64,000 bases of DNA from Ramlibacter sp. (GCA_019635435.1 JAHBZM010000001.1:1798001-1862000); one strand, 5' to 3'. Positions 52,433-61,821 are shown, numbered from the stretch's first letter. Notes: generated by a model from the sequence alone, not told the origin. Made by a program: numbers and translations.

Positions 52433-54493
52433 TCAGGGGGCCGGCAGGGTGACCGGGTTGACCTGCTTGTCCGGCACCGGCGCGAACGGCGTGCCCACGC
52501 TCAGGTACTGGCCGGCCGCGGCGGTGCCGTTGTAGGGCGGCGTGCCGGGCGGCCCGGCCACCGACAGGGGCTGGCTGTTGCCGGCCAGCTCGAACGGGCT
52601 GCCCACCGTGTAGCTGGCGTTGGTGCCGGCCAGGGTGATGGCGTAGTTGCCGCTGTAGACCACATCGCCCGCGCTGTTGAGCATCTGCAGTGGCACCGTG
52701 TTGAGCCCGGCGCTGCCCAGCACCGTCACCGGCGCGGCCGTGGCCGATGGCGTGAACACCGTGCCGTTGATGCTGAACTGCGTGCCGGCGGGCGCGCTGC
52801 CCGTGGAGCCCCAGTTCAGCGACATCAGGAAGTTGATGTCCCCGGCCAGCGGCGTCACGCTGCCCGTGGTGGTGCCGGCCACGGGGATGGTGTACGACTG
52901 CACGGCGTTGCCCCCGGCGCCGGTGCCCGTGGCGCTCACGCTCAGGGTGTAGCGGGTGCAGGGGTCCAGCCCGGTGAAGCTGGCCGAGGTGGTGCCGGCG
53001 GCCACGGTCTGGTTGCCCCCGGGCGCGGGCGGGCTGATGGCCACGCTGTAGCCGGTGAGCGTGAAGCCCGTGGGCGCGGTCACGGCGTCCCAGCTCAGGG
53101 CCAGGGTGGTGTCGGTGGGGGTGATCTGCGTGACCTGTGGTGCATCGAGCCGGTGGTCGTTGAGGATGGTCACGCGCATGGTGGTGGCGTTGGCCGGCAG
53201 CGGCACATAGGGGCTGGGGCGCCCGCCGCGGTCGCTGAACGGAAAGCCATAGGCATCCGACAGGTTGTAGAGCACCGCGGCAAAGGGGTTGTAGAAGCCG
53301 TCGTTGGTGGTGCGGGCGCCGCCAAACGGGTAGGCCATGGGCGGGTTGCTGTACCAGGCGCTGCTGTTGGCGCCGGCATTGCCACCGGGGTAGCCGAAGT
53401 GCAGCGCCGCGATGAAGTCGCCGGCGATGTTGGCGTAGGCGCTGTTCTGCGAATAGACCACCAGATCGGGTGCAAGGTAGTCGGGCGCGCTGGCGTCGCT
53501 GGACTGGCCCACCGTGTAGGCGGAGGCTTCGGCGCCGTAGATGTCGTTGTCGAAACTGCCCGCGGGCAGGGTGAGGGTGACCGGCAGGTTGGCCGGCAGG
53601 GCCTCGAAGGTGGTGACCCCGCTCGCACTGGTGGACAGGCCATAGGGTGTGTTGGCTGTGTTGGGTGCCACGCCCGTGGTGGTGCCGGTGAAGGCCACCA
53701 GGTAGCCGCCCGCGCCGTCCGACGCCACGGTGCCGGTGTAGCTGTAGCTCACGCTGTTGTTGGCCGGCGCGGGCGAGCCCACGCCGCCAATGCCGTTGAG
53801 CGTGAAGCTGGTGCCGCTGGCGGCCAGTTGGGCCAGGTAGGCGCCAAAGCTGGGGTAGGGCGCGGGCGCACCGTTCAGCGCGGTGAGGGTCTGCGGGCCC
53901 ACCAGGCGCACAAAGCTGGACAGCGGGTCGGTGCCTGGCGTCCAGTTGTAGCTCAGGGTGTTGCCGCTGGCCTGCTGGAAGGCCGCGGGCAGGGTGGCCG
54001 TGTTGAGCTGGTACACCGCATTGAGCAGCGTGGGCGTGGAGGTGTAGTACGTCATGGTGGTGAGCACATGGCCCGACGCGTCCAGGTACTCGAACTGCAG
54101 CGGAACGCCGAAGAAGTCGATCGAGGTCAGGTCGGCGCCGCTGCCCGGGTAGCCAAACTCCAGCTTGTCCCAGCGCATGGTCTGGCTGGTGGCGGTGGGG
54201 GCGGCGTTGTCGGCATAGACCAGCGCGCTGTCCAGCGAGACCAGCAGCCGGCCCGAGGTGAGCGTGCTGACCTCAATGGGGTAGATGTTGCAGGTCTGGC
54301 CGGTCTGGGTGGAGGCCAGGGTTCCGCTGGCGGTGAGCGTGCTCATGGCGCCGGCCGTCACGCTGGCGCCCGTGGCTTGCGGCAGCTGCAGCGTGGTGAT
54401 GCCGCCGGTGGCGCTCACGGCGGTGCCTGTGAGCAGCAGGAAGACCTGGTCGTCCGTGCGGTCGCTGTCGTTGACGAGTTCGACGGTGAGCAT
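52433..54493 (-). CDS. Beta-1,3-glucanase-like (GH64/thaumatin-type) protein with Fn3-like tail
   Basis: The 686-residue protein starts MLTVELVNDSDRTDDQVFLLLTG and has MRWDKLEFGYPGSGADLTSIDFFGVPLQFEYL. This is the typical opening of GH64 laminaripentaose-producing beta-1,3-glucanases and related beta-prism proteins. A central domain (to about 460) and a fibronectin-type-III-like domain with PQVTQITPTDTTLALSWDAV follow. No signal peptide is seen, unlike most secreted glucanases; export would need another system. The catalytic Glu/Asp pair could not be assigned. The start at 54493 has AAAGGA upstream. Confidence 0.6.
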   Translation of the reverse strand: MLTVELVNDSDRTDDQVFLLLTGTAVSATGGITTLQLPQATGASVTAGAMSTLTASGTLASTQTGQTCNIYPIEVSTLTSGRLLVSLDSALVYADNAAPTATSQTMRWDKLEFGYPGSGADLTSIDFFGVPLQFEYLDASGHVLTTMTYYTSTPTLLNAVYQLNTATLPAAFQQASGNTLSYNWTPGTDPLSSFVRLVGPQTLTALNGAPAPYPSFGAYLAQLAASGTSFTLNGIGGVGSPAPANNSVSYSYTGTVASDGAGGYLVAFTGTTTGVAPNTANTPYGLSTSASGVTTFEALPANLPVTLTLPAGSFDNDIYGAEASAYTVGQSSDASAPDYLAPDLVVYSQNSAYANIAGDFIAALHFGYPGGNAGANSSAWYSNPPMAYPFGGARTTNDGFYNPFAAVLYNLSDAYGFPFSDRGGRPSPYVPLPANATTMRVTILNDHRLDAPQVTQITPTDTTLALSWDAVTAPTGFTLTGYSVAISPPAPGGNQTVAAGTTSASFTGLDPCTRYTLSVSATGTGAGGNAVQSYTIPVAGTTTGSVTPLAGDINFLMSLNWGSTGSAPAGTQFSINGTVFTPSATAAPVTVLGSAGLNTVPLQMLNSAGDVVYSGNYAITLAGTNASYTVGSPFELAGNSQPLSVAGPPGTPPYNGTAAAGQYLSVGTPFAPVPDKQVNPVTLPAP

Positions 54494-54659
54494 GTGGGTG
54501 TCCTTTTTTTGAGGGGGATGGGGTCGAAAGTGAAAGAGCCGGGTACGTTTGAATCTATCGGGGCCCGGCCGATCGACCTGTGCGAAAGTGACATCGATCA
54601 AGTGCGAAACTTCCCCGGCAGGGGCACGGCGATAATCACGCGTCTTTCAAGGAGCGCGT

Positions 54660-55484
54660 GTGGACATTGCATTGCTGGTCAAGGCCGCCGTCATGGGCGT
54701 GGTCGAGGGCCTGACCGAATTCCTGCCGGTGTCCAGCACCGGCCACCTGATCCTGGCGGGCGCGCTGCTGGGCTTTGACGACGAGAAGGCCAAGGTCTTT
54801 GACATTGCGATCCAGACCGGCGCCATCCTGGCTGTGATCATTGTTTACTGGCAGAAGATCCGCGACACCGTGGCGGCCCTGCCCACGCAGCGGCAGGCGC
54901 AGCGCTTCTCGCTCAATGTGCTGATCGCCTTCATTCCGGCCGTGGTGCTGGGCCTGCTGTTTGGCAAGGCCATCAAGGCGCATCTGTTCACGCCCGTGGT
55001 GGTGGCCAGCACCTTCATCGTGGGCGGCTTCATCATCCTGTGGGCCGAGAAGCGCCAGCAGGTGGCGGTGCGGGTGGAGTCGGTGGACCAGATGAGCCCT
55101 CTGGACGCGCTCAAGGTCGGGCTGGTGCAGTGCCTGGCCATGGTGCCGGGCACCAGCCGCAGCGGTGCCACCATCATTGGCGGCATGCTGCTGGGGCTGA
55201 GCCGCAAGGCGGCCACCGACTTCTCGTTCTACCTTGCCATTCCGACGCTGATCGGCGCCGGGGTCTACAGCCTCTACAAGGAACGCGCGCTGCTGTCGGC
55301 AGCCGACGTGCCGCTGTTTGCCGTGGGCCTGGTGTTCTCGTTCATCAGCGCCTGGCTGTGCGTGCGCTGGCTGCTGCGCTACATCTCCACGCACAGCTTC
55401 GTGCCCTTTGCCTGGTACCGCATTGCGTTCGGGCTGGTGGTGCTGGGCACGGCCTGGAGCGGGCTGGTGACCTGGGCCCCCTGA
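54660..55484 (+). CDS. uppP: Undecaprenyl-diphosphatase UppP/BacA
   Basis: The 274-residue inner-membrane protein removes a phosphate from undecaprenyl pyrophosphate to recycle the lipid carrier for peptidoglycan and other polymers; it confers bacitracin tolerance. Signature regions are EGLTEFLPVSSTGHLIL (residues 16-32) and PGTSRSGATIIGGMLLGLSR near 160. GTG start at 54660 with AAGGAG (54649-54654) in the right place. About eight membrane segments are present, as usual. Confidence 0.95.
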   Translation: MDIALLVKAAVMGVVEGLTEFLPVSSTGHLILAGALLGFDDEKAKVFDIAIQTGAILAVIIVYWQKIRDTVAALPTQRQAQRFSLNVLIAFIPAVVLGLLFGKAIKAHLFTPVVVASTFIVGGFIILWAEKRQQVAVRVESVDQMSPLDALKVGLVQCLAMVPGTSRSGATIIGGMLLGLSRKAATDFSFYLAIPTLIGAGVYSLYKERALLSAADVPLFAVGLVFSFISAWLCVRWLLRYISTHSFVPFAWYRIAFGLVVLGTAWSGLVTWAP

Positions 55485-55583
55485 ATACGGAAGATTGCAC
55501 ACGGGTTGCATTCGGATACATCGGCGCGCATAACTTTGCGCCTGCGGTGAACAGGGTTTCAGGGCGGCCCGGACAATACGCCC

Positions 55584-56288
55584 ATGTCCCATTCTTTTGA
55601 GCAATCCCGGGGCGGCGTGGCCGCCTGGGCCTGGCTGCTGGCCCGGCTGGCCATGGCTGCGTCGGCGCTGGCCCTGCTGGGCGCGTGCGCCAGCCCGATC
55701 CGCGCCAAGGTGACCAACTTCAATGCCTGGCCCGCCGATGCGGCCGGCAGCACCTACAGCTATGGGCCGGGCGACCCGGAGCGCGGCGAGCTGGAGCAGG
55801 CCACCTACGCGGGCTACGTGGGCGCCGAGCTCGAGAAACACGGCTTGCGCCAGGCGCCGGCCGGCGCCACGGGCCGCTTCATCGTTGAGGTGCGGGCCCA
55901 TGACAGCACGCGCCAGCGCACGGTGCTGGAGCCGGTCTATGACAACCCGGTGATCTTCGTGGCGCCCACGCGCGACCGCTACGGCAATGTGTACCCCGGT
56001 TACTGGCAGCCCGACCGCTTTGGCTCGCGCTACATCGGTGACCGCGAGGTCACGCGCACCGTGCAGGTCAACCGGCTTGACGTGCGGATTCTGGACTCGC
56101 AGATCCCGGGCGCCAGCGGGCCGCGGCCGGTGTTCAATGCCTCGGCGGTCTACGAAGGCGACAACGAAGACCTGCCCGACATGGTGCCCTACCTTGCGCG
56201 CGCGGTCTTCCACGGGTTCCCGGGCCGCAACGGCAAGGTTCAGGTGGTGAAGTTCGACCCCAAGAGCGGCGAGCTGGTCAGCCGCTGA
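55584..56288 (+). CDS. DUF4136-type lipoprotein
   Basis: The 234-residue precursor has a lipoprotein signal (LLARLAMAASALALLGACASP, lipobox LLGAC). It is followed by VTNFNAWPADAAGSTYSYGP and a beta-rich domain with GATGRFIVEVRAHDSTRQR and RTVQVNRLDVRILDSQ. This has the form of DUF4136 lipoproteins of the envelope. The function is unknown. It lies downstream of uppP with a 99-bp gap and is probably transcribed from its own start. Confidence 0.72.
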   Translation: MSHSFEQSRGGVAAWAWLLARLAMAASALALLGACASPIRAKVTNFNAWPADAAGSTYSYGPGDPERGELEQATYAGYVGAELEKHGLRQAPAGATGRFIVEVRAHDSTRQRTVLEPVYDNPVIFVAPTRDRYGNVYPGYWQPDRFGSRYIGDREVTRTVQVNRLDVRILDSQIPGASGPRPVFNASAVYEGDNEDLPDMVPYLARAVFHGFPGRNGKVQVVKFDPKSGELVSR

Positions 56289-56300
56289 GAGGCTCAGGCT

Positions 56301-57104
56301 TCAGGCGCCCAGCCCGCGCAGCGCGGCCTCGATGGCCGCGGCCGTGGCCAGCGGCTTTTCCATGGGAAACAGGTGGCTGCCGTCCAGCATCATGAGCCGG
56401 CCCTGGACGATCTGCTCGGTCATGGCCATGCCCACCTGCTTCATTTCCTCGGAGCGCGTGCCGCCGATGAAGGCCACCGGGCACTTGAGCGGGTGGCGCG
56501 CCAGCAGGCGGTCCAGGTTGTCGGGCAGGGTGTTGTAGATCGCGGTTTCGATGTCGCGGTCAAACACCAGCGTGCGCTCGCCGTCGGCCTCGCGCGTGCC
56601 ATGCTGCACATAGTCGGCCAGCGCCTGCGGGTCCCACTGGGCAAAGGCCTTCTTGGGCTTGAAGTAGTCCAGCGCGGCCTCGGTGCTCGGCCAGGTGTGC
56701 TTGCGCCGCCGGCTGACCTTGCCGGGCGACACCGAGCCCACCAGCTGCGTGCGCTTGATCACCCCCAGCGTGGTGGCGCGCCAGCCGCCCAGAATGGGCG
56801 AGTCGATCAGCAGCACGCCGCGCGCCAGCCCAGGGTGGCGCGCCGCGCACATCAGGCTCAGGAACCCGCCCAGCGAGTGGCCCACCAGCCAGGCCGGCTC
56901 GCCGGCCTTGTCGGTTTCGCGCGCGGTGAAGTCATGCAGCTGCTGCACCAGGTGCGGCCAGTTGTTGGTGACGGGGTACTTCGGGTCATGGCCGAACTTG
57001 TCCACGGCCTTGACGGTGAAACCGCGTGAACGCAGGCTCTTGAACAGCACGCCATAGGTGGATGCGGGGAAGCTGTTGGCGTGGGAGAAGACGATGAGGG
57101 GCAT
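56301..57104 (-). CDS. Alpha/beta hydrolase
   Basis: The 267-residue protein begins MPLIVFSHANSFPASTYGVLF (oxyanion region HANS) and has the nucleophile motif GHSLGGFLSLM. The acid and histidine are in the C-terminal part (FIGGTRSEEM, MLDGSHLFPMEKP). No signal peptide. This resembles the lipase/esterase group; no substrate can be assigned. It is transcribed towards the DUF4136 gene. Confidence 0.85.
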   Translation of the reverse strand: MPLIVFSHANSFPASTYGVLFKSLRSRGFTVKAVDKFGHDPKYPVTNNWPHLVQQLHDFTARETDKAGEPAWLVGHSLGGFLSLMCAARHPGLARGVLLIDSPILGGWRATTLGVIKRTQLVGSVSPGKVSRRRKHTWPSTEAALDYFKPKKAFAQWDPQALADYVQHGTREADGERTLVFDRDIETAIYNTLPDNLDRLLARHPLKCPVAFIGGTRSEEMKQVGMAMTEQIVQGRLMMLDGSHLFPMEKPLATAAAIEAALRGLGA

Positions 57105-57201
57105 GGGTTGGCGGTGGAATCAGGCTCCCGATTCTGCCGTCAATGGTTTCGTTGTTGTTGCGTGATGCGCCTGAGGCGACGGGGCAGCGCTTGGGCCACC
57201 A

Positions 57202-57232
57202 AGCCCCGGCCCCCCCCGAAGGGGCCGGGGCT
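57202..57232 (-). terminator. Strong hairpin after the TRAP operon
   Basis: AGCCCCGGCCCC (57202-57213) pairs with GGGGCCGGGGCT (57221-57232) around a 7-base loop; an outer GCCACC/GGTGGC pair extends the stem. No T tract follows, so termination may be partial. It lies 55 bp beyond the DctM stop. Confidence 0.55.
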
Positions 57233-57286
57233 CTGGTGGCGCGGACACAGCGCCGTCCCGGCAGGCGTCCAGCCGGACGCAAAAAA

Positions 57287-58594
57287 TCAGCCCATCACCT
57301 TCGAAGGCAACCACGTCGCCAGTTCAGGAAACACGCACAGGATCAGGATGGCGAGCACCATGCACAGCATGAACGGGAACGCGCCCTTGAGGATGGTGGG
57401 CAGCTTCACGTCGGGCGTGATGCCGTTGATCACGAACAGGTTCAGGCCCACGGGCGGGGTGATCAGGCCCAGCTCCATGTTGATGGTCAGGATCACGCCG
57501 AACCAGATCGGGTCAAAGCCGCAGGCCGTGATCACCGGCATCAGGATGGGCGTGGTCATCAGGATGATGGCCGCGGGCGGCAGGAAGCAGCCGGCCACCA
57601 GCAGCAGCAGGTTGATGGCCGCCAGGATCACCCAGCGGTTGACCTGCAGCTCGCCAATGGTGGTGGCCACCGCCTGCGTGACCTGCAGCGACGACATCAT
57701 GTAGCCGAACAAAATCGAGGTGCCGATGATCATCAGCAGCATGCCCGACTCGCGCAGGCCGTCGCGCATGATGTGCCACAGGTCCGCCGGCCGCCACACG
57801 CGGTAGATCACCACGACCATCACCAGGCACAGCATGGCGCCCACGCCCGCGGCCTCCGATGGCGTGGCAATGCCGCCATACAGCGCATACACCACGCCGA
57901 CGATCACCGCGATGAAGGGCAGCAGCTTGGGCAGCAGCTCGAACTTTTCCTTGATGGAGTAGATGCGGTCCTCGTCCACCAGCTTGGTGCCGCGCTTCCA
58001 GCTGATGAACAGGGCCCAGGCCATGAACAGGCCGGTCAGCAGCAGGCCCGGGATGATGCCGGCAATGAACAGCCGGCCAATCGAGGTCTCCGACGCAATG
58101 CCGTACAGGATCATGGTGACGCTGGGCGGGATCAGGATGCCCAGCGTGCCGCCGGCCGCGATGGCGCCCGTGGCGAGGTCGGCGTCGTAGCCGCGCCGGC
58201 GCATCTCGGGAATGCCCATCTTGCCGATGGCCGCGCAGGTGGCGGGCGACGAGCCCGTGAGCGCCGAGAACAGCGCGCAGGCGCCGATGTTGGAGATCAC
58301 CAGCGAGCCCGGCACCCGGTGCAGCCAGCGCGCCAGGGCTTCATACAGGTCGCTGCCGGCGCGCGAGGAGGCCACGGCGGCGCCCATGATGACGAACATG
58401 GGCAGCGAGACCAGGGTGAAGTCGCTCAGGCCCGCAAAGACGGTTTCGGGCACGAAGTGGATGCTGTTCCAGCCGTCGAACACGACCATGAAGAACAGCG
58501 CCACCGCGCCCAGTCCGAAGGCGATGGGCAGACCGGTGGCGAGCACGCCGCAGGTCACCACGAAAATCAGCAGTCCAATGACCAGCGGGCTCAT
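57287..58594 (-). CDS. dctM: TRAP transporter large permease (DctM-like)
   Basis: The 435-residue membrane protein has about 12 segments and the DctM motifs: SLPMFVIMGAAVASS, GSSPATCAAIGKMGIPEM, GILIPPSVTMILYG and the C-terminal LGLITPPVGLNLFVING. It forms the ion-coupled channel of a TRAP transporter with the small permease and the binding protein. Start 58594 with AAGGAA. The gap to the small permease gene is 28 bp. Confidence 0.95.
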   Translation of the reverse strand: MSPLVIGLLIFVVTCGVLATGLPIAFGLGAVALFFMVVFDGWNSIHFVPETVFAGLSDFTLVSLPMFVIMGAAVASSRAGSDLYEALARWLHRVPGSLVISNIGACALFSALTGSSPATCAAIGKMGIPEMRRRGYDADLATGAIAAGGTLGILIPPSVTMILYGIASETSIGRLFIAGIIPGLLLTGLFMAWALFISWKRGTKLVDEDRIYSIKEKFELLPKLLPFIAVIVGVVYALYGGIATPSEAAGVGAMLCLVMVVVIYRVWRPADLWHIMRDGLRESGMLLMIIGTSILFGYMMSSLQVTQAVATTIGELQVNRWVILAAINLLLLVAGCFLPPAAIILMTTPILMPVITACGFDPIWFGVILTINMELGLITPPVGLNLFVINGITPDVKLPTILKGAFPFMLCMVLAILILCVFPELATWLPSKVMG

Positions 58595-58622
58595 GAAAAA
58601 TTCCTTCGCACGGTGCGATGGG

Positions 58623-59162
58623 TTACAGGCGGTCTTCGGCGGCCAGGCCGAAGGGGAGTTCGCGCCGCGACAGGACCATGTAGGCCTCGGCCACGAACTG
58701 CAGGCACAGCAGGCCCAGGCCCACCGGCACGGCCAGGTAGGGAATCCACAGCCGGGCGCGCCAGATCGAGGGCGTGGTCTGGCCGGACTTCCAGGTCTCG
58801 TACCACCAGGGCACGGCCGCATACAGGAAGAAGCCGCAGAAGGCGAGCGCCACCACGCAGCCCACCAGATGCAGCGCGCGCCGGGTGGGCACGCCCACCA
58901 TCAGCGGCACCACGTCCACGCTCACGTGGCCGCGCGTGAGCAGGATGAAGGGCGCGCCGATGAAGGTGGCCGCCACCAGCGAGAAGGTGACGAACTCGGT
59001 CTGCCAGATCGACGACTGGCCGAGCACGGCCCGCACGAACACCATCTGGCAGACCACCCCCACCGACACCAGAATCATCGCGGCGGCGATGACGCCAAAG
59101 AACCGGGAGACGGCGTTGACCGCCGCCACCCAGACCGGCAGGGGGCTGGCGTTACTTGACAC
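58623..59162 (-). CDS. dctQ: TRAP transporter small permease (DctQ-like)
   Basis: The 179-residue membrane protein has four segments and the DctQ pattern MVFVRAVLGQSSIWQTEFVTFSLVAATFIGAPFILLTRGHVSVDVV. It associates with DctM. The GTG start at 59162 overlaps the stop of dctP by 11 bp, so the two are coupled. Confidence 0.93.
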   Translation of the reverse strand: MSSNASPLPVWVAAVNAVSRFFGVIAAAMILVSVGVVCQMVFVRAVLGQSSIWQTEFVTFSLVAATFIGAPFILLTRGHVSVDVVPLMVGVPTRRALHLVGCVVALAFCGFFLYAAVPWWYETWKSGQTTPSIWRARLWIPYLAVPVGLGLLCLQFVAEAYMVLSRRELPFGLAAEDRL

Positions 59163-60156
59163 TCAGCGCCTTCTCGATGAGCTCCTTGCCGCCGGGAACC
59201 TTCTCGGCGAAGACCTTGTACGAGGTCTTCTGGGCCACGGCGCGCCAGGCGTCGGCTTCGGCGTCGGTCAGGGTCACGACCTGCACATTGTTCTTCTTGA
59301 AGGTCTCGACCATCTTGTCGTCCATCTTCTTGGACTCGGCGGTGAAGTAGGCCTCGGCCTTCTTGGAAGCGGCGGTCAGGGCCTTCTTCTGCGCGTCGTT
59401 GAGCTTGTCCCAGCTGCGCTTGGACACCAGCACGGGCTCATACATGAACCACAGGGCGTTGTCGCCCGGGGCGGTCAGGCACTTGAGCTGCTCGTAAAGG
59501 CGGAACGAGACAAAGCTGCCCGACGAGGTGTCGGTGCCCTGGGCCACGCCCTGTTGCAGCGCGTTGTAGACCTCGTTGGACGGGATCGAGACGATGGACG
59601 CGCCCGCGCCGGCCCACATCTGCGCAAAGGTGGCGCCGGCCGAGCGGACCTTCAGCCCCGAAGCATCGTCGGGCTTGCGGATGCATTTGTCCTTGCCGCC
59701 AAAGGCGCCGGCCAGCCAGGCGTCGGCCAGCACATGGGCGCCGCCCTGGTCGATGATGCCCTTGATGTCCTTCATGAACGGCGAGCCATTGATGCGCTCG
59801 GCATGCTCGTGGCTCTTGACCAGGCCCGGCATCAGCGTCGCGCCGAACTGCGGGTGAAAGCCCGAGGCGTAGTCCAGCGGGAACGAGGTCATGTCGATCT
59901 GGCCGGTGAGCATGGCCTTCCACTGTTCCTGGGCCTTGACCAGGCTGGAGCCGGGGAACACCTTGATTTCCAGGCCTACATTGGCGGCGTTCACCTCGCG
60001 CGCAATCATCTGCACCATCTCGTCGCGCACGTCGCCCTTGCCGCCGGGGAACTGGTGCGAGGCCTTGAAGGTGATGTTGTCGGCCAGCGCGGGGGCGCTG
60101 ACGACCACAGCGGACAACAGGCCCGCCAGGGCGTTGATCAGGGGTCGACGATTCAT
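59152..60156 (-). CDS. dctP: TRAP transporter substrate-binding protein (DctP-like)
   Basis: The 334-residue precursor has a signal peptide (MNRRPLINALAGLLSAVVVSAPALA) followed by ITFKASHQFPGGKGDVRDEMVQMIAREV; the mature protein matches periplasmic DctP receptors (about 310 residues). The conserved GLKVRSAGATFAQMWAGAGAS includes the arginine that binds the carboxylate of the substrate. C4-dicarboxylate or another organic acid is likely. It is the first gene of dctPQM and its promoter faces the GntR gene. Start 60156 has GGAG eight bases upstream. Confidence 0.92.
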   Translation of the reverse strand: MNRRPLINALAGLLSAVVVSAPALADNITFKASHQFPGGKGDVRDEMVQMIAREVNAANVGLEIKVFPGSSLVKAQEQWKAMLTGQIDMTSFPLDYASGFHPQFGATLMPGLVKSHEHAERINGSPFMKDIKGIIDQGGAHVLADAWLAGAFGGKDKCIRKPDDASGLKVRSAGATFAQMWAGAGASIVSIPSNEVYNALQQGVAQGTDTSSGSFVSFRLYEQLKCLTAPGDNALWFMYEPVLVSKRSWDKLNDAQKKALTAASKKAEAYFTAESKKMDDKMVETFKKNNVQVVTLTDAEADAWRAVAQKTSYKVFAEKVPGGKELIEKALSVK

Positions 60157-60208
60157 GGTGTGGTCTCCAGTTGGGTTGGGTGGAAAAAACAGGAGGCTCC
60201 CGTTTTTG

Positions 60209-60222
60209 TATGCACGAGCATA
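60209..60222. promoter_or_regulatory. Candidate GntR operator
   Basis: The sequence TATGCACGAGCATA is an inverted repeat (TATGC-N4-GCATA) in the intergenic region between dctP and the divergent GntR gene. Size and form fit FCD-type GntR operators. It is flanked by AT-rich sequence that could hold the promoter. Confidence 0.5.
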
Positions 60223-60317
60223 TTTAATTAATACGCCAAGACGATTAGTGAATACCATGATGCGGGCAAAACCGGGCTGTGCCATGGTCCATGGACGCGA
60301 AACGGGAGAATCCGCGC

Positions 60318-60977
60318 ATGAAAATGTCCGAACAGCTTCGGGAAAAAATCGAAGAGCTGATCGCTACCGGCGAGTTGCCGCCAGGAAGTTCGCTGGAAGA
60401 GGCGGCGCTGGCCGAGCGCTATGGCGTCTCGCGCACCCCCGTGCGCGAGGCGCTGATCCAGCTCGCCACCGAAGGCCTGATCGAGATGCGGCCGCGCCGC
60501 GGCGCGGTGGTGACCAGCATCAGCCCGATGCGGCTGATCGAGATGTTCGAGGTCATGGCCGAGCTGGAGGCCATGTGCGGCCGGCTGGCCGCGCGGCGCA
60601 TGACCGAGCGCGAACGGCTGGACCTGGCGGCCGCGCATGCGGCCTGCGAGGCCGCGCTGGGCGAGCGCAACGACTACTTCTATTGCAACGAGCGTTTCCA
60701 CGCCGCCATTTACGCCGGCAGCCACAACAGTTTCCTGAGCGAACAGGCGCTGCAGATGCAGCGGCGGCTGCGGCCCTACCGGCGCCTGCAGCTGCGCGTG
60801 CCCAACCGCATGTCGGCGTCGTTTTCAGAGCATTCGGAGATCGTGCGGGCCATTGTGGAGGGCGACGCGCAGGCTGCGGCCCAGGCCATGCGCGACCATG
60901 TGATGGTGCAGGGCGAGCGCTTTGGCGACCTGCTGGCCTCGCTGACCGACCTCGCGCCCGCCACGGCCGAGGCCTGA
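60318..60977 (+). CDS. GntR-family regulator (FCD type)
   Basis: The 219-residue protein has an N-terminal winged HTH (LREKIEELIATGELPPGSSLEEAALAERYGVSRTPVREALIQLATEGLIEMRPRRGAVVTSIS). The C-terminal FCD helical domain shows metal-binding histidines around ERFHAAIYAG, FSEHSEIVRAI and MRDHVMVQ. FCD proteins respond to organic acids. Its place opposite dctPQM makes it the likely regulator of that transporter. The start at 60318 has GGGAGA eight bases upstream. Confidence 0.9.
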   Translation: MKMSEQLREKIEELIATGELPPGSSLEEAALAERYGVSRTPVREALIQLATEGLIEMRPRRGAVVTSISPMRLIEMFEVMAELEAMCGRLAARRMTERERLDLAAAHAACEAALGERNDYFYCNERFHAAIYAGSHNSFLSEQALQMQRRLRPYRRLQLRVPNRMSASFSEHSEIVRAIVEGDAQAAAQAMRDHVMVQGERFGDLLASLTDLAPATAEA

Positions 60978-60993
60978 GCGGGCCGGGCCCGGG

Positions 60994-61821
60994 CTAGATC
61001 AGCTTTTCCTCGGGACGCGAGATCTTGCGCAGCGGCTTGCTGCGCTCGGGCGCCACCATCAGCGGCACTTCGGTCTGGCCACCGTTCCACAGCGGGTCCT
61101 CGATGCTGTCGAACACCTCGCGCAGCTTCTGCCCCCAGCTGCCGTGCAGCATGCGGAAGTACGGGTTCTGCTCGTCGATGCAGACCACCTTGTCGGTCTG
61201 GAAGCTGTTGGCCTCGTACACCACCAGGTCCAGCGGCAGGCCGACCGACAGGTTGGACTTGAGCGTGGAGTCCATCGACACCAGCGCGCACTTGGCGGCT
61301 TCGTTGAGCGGCGTGGCCGGCGTGATCACGCGGTCCAGCACCGGCTTGCCGTATTTGGACTCGCCGATCTGGAAGTACGGCGTCTCGGACGTGGCCTCAA
61401 TGAAGTTGCCGGCCGAATAGACCTGGAACAGGCGCATGCCCTCGCCCTGGATCTGGCCGCCAAAGATCAGCGTGACGTTGAACTCGACGCCGGCCAGCTT
61501 GAGCGAGGCGGCGTCGCGGTCGTACACATGGCGCACGGCCGCGCCCAGCACCCGGGTGGCGTCGAACATGCTCTTGGCGTTCCAGATGGTGATGGGCTCG
61601 CTCTCGGGCGTTTCCTGCAGCTGCTCGACCTGCAGGATCTCGCGCACCGACTGGGCCACGCTGAGGTTGCCGGCCGACAGCAGCACCATGAAGCGGTCGC
61701 CGGGCCGTTCATAGACGATCATCTTGCGGAAGGTGCTGATGTTGTCCAGGCCCGCGTTGGTGCGCGAGTCGGACAGGAACACCAGCCCGGCATTGAGTTT
61801 GAGGCCGACGCAGTAGGTCAT
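60994..61821 (-). CDS. Anbu-type proteasome homologue (peptidase)
   Basis: The 275-residue protein starts MTYCVGLKLNAGLVFLSDSRTNAGLDNISTFRKM. This is the Anbu (BPH) pattern: Thr2 is the nucleophile after removal of Met1, Asp18 and Lys33 complete the site. Anbu forms ring- or lock-washer-like oligomers; peptidase activity is debated. The transglutaminase, alpha-E and ATP-grasp genes that often accompany anbu are not here. Its start overlaps the stop of mutS by 4 bp, so it is translationally coupled to mutS. Confidence 0.9.
   Translation of the reverse strand: MTYCVGLKLNAGLVFLSDSRTNAGLDNISTFRKMIVYERPGDRFMVLLSAGNLSVAQSVREILQVEQLQETPESEPITIWNAKSMFDATRVLGAAVRHVYDRDAASLKLAGVEFNVTLIFGGQIQGEGMRLFQVYSAGNFIEATSETPYFQIGESKYGKPVLDRVITPATPLNEAAKCALVSMDSTLKSNLSVGLPLDLVVYEANSFQTDKVVCIDEQNPYFRMLHGSWGQKLREVFDSIEDPLWNGGQTEVPLMVAPERSKPLRKISRPEEKLI

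Noticed and set aside
53153..54778. 541-codon plus-strand frame opposite the glucanase-like gene
   Set aside because: The product is Gly/Ala/Arg/Gln-rich without a domain, and the minus-strand gene has family-like sequence and a ribosome binding site.
57143..58939. 598-codon plus-strand frame opposite the TRAP permease genes
   Set aside because: It is His/Gln/Asp/Arg-rich, as antisense of transmembrane genes usually is, and conflicts with the well-supported dctM.
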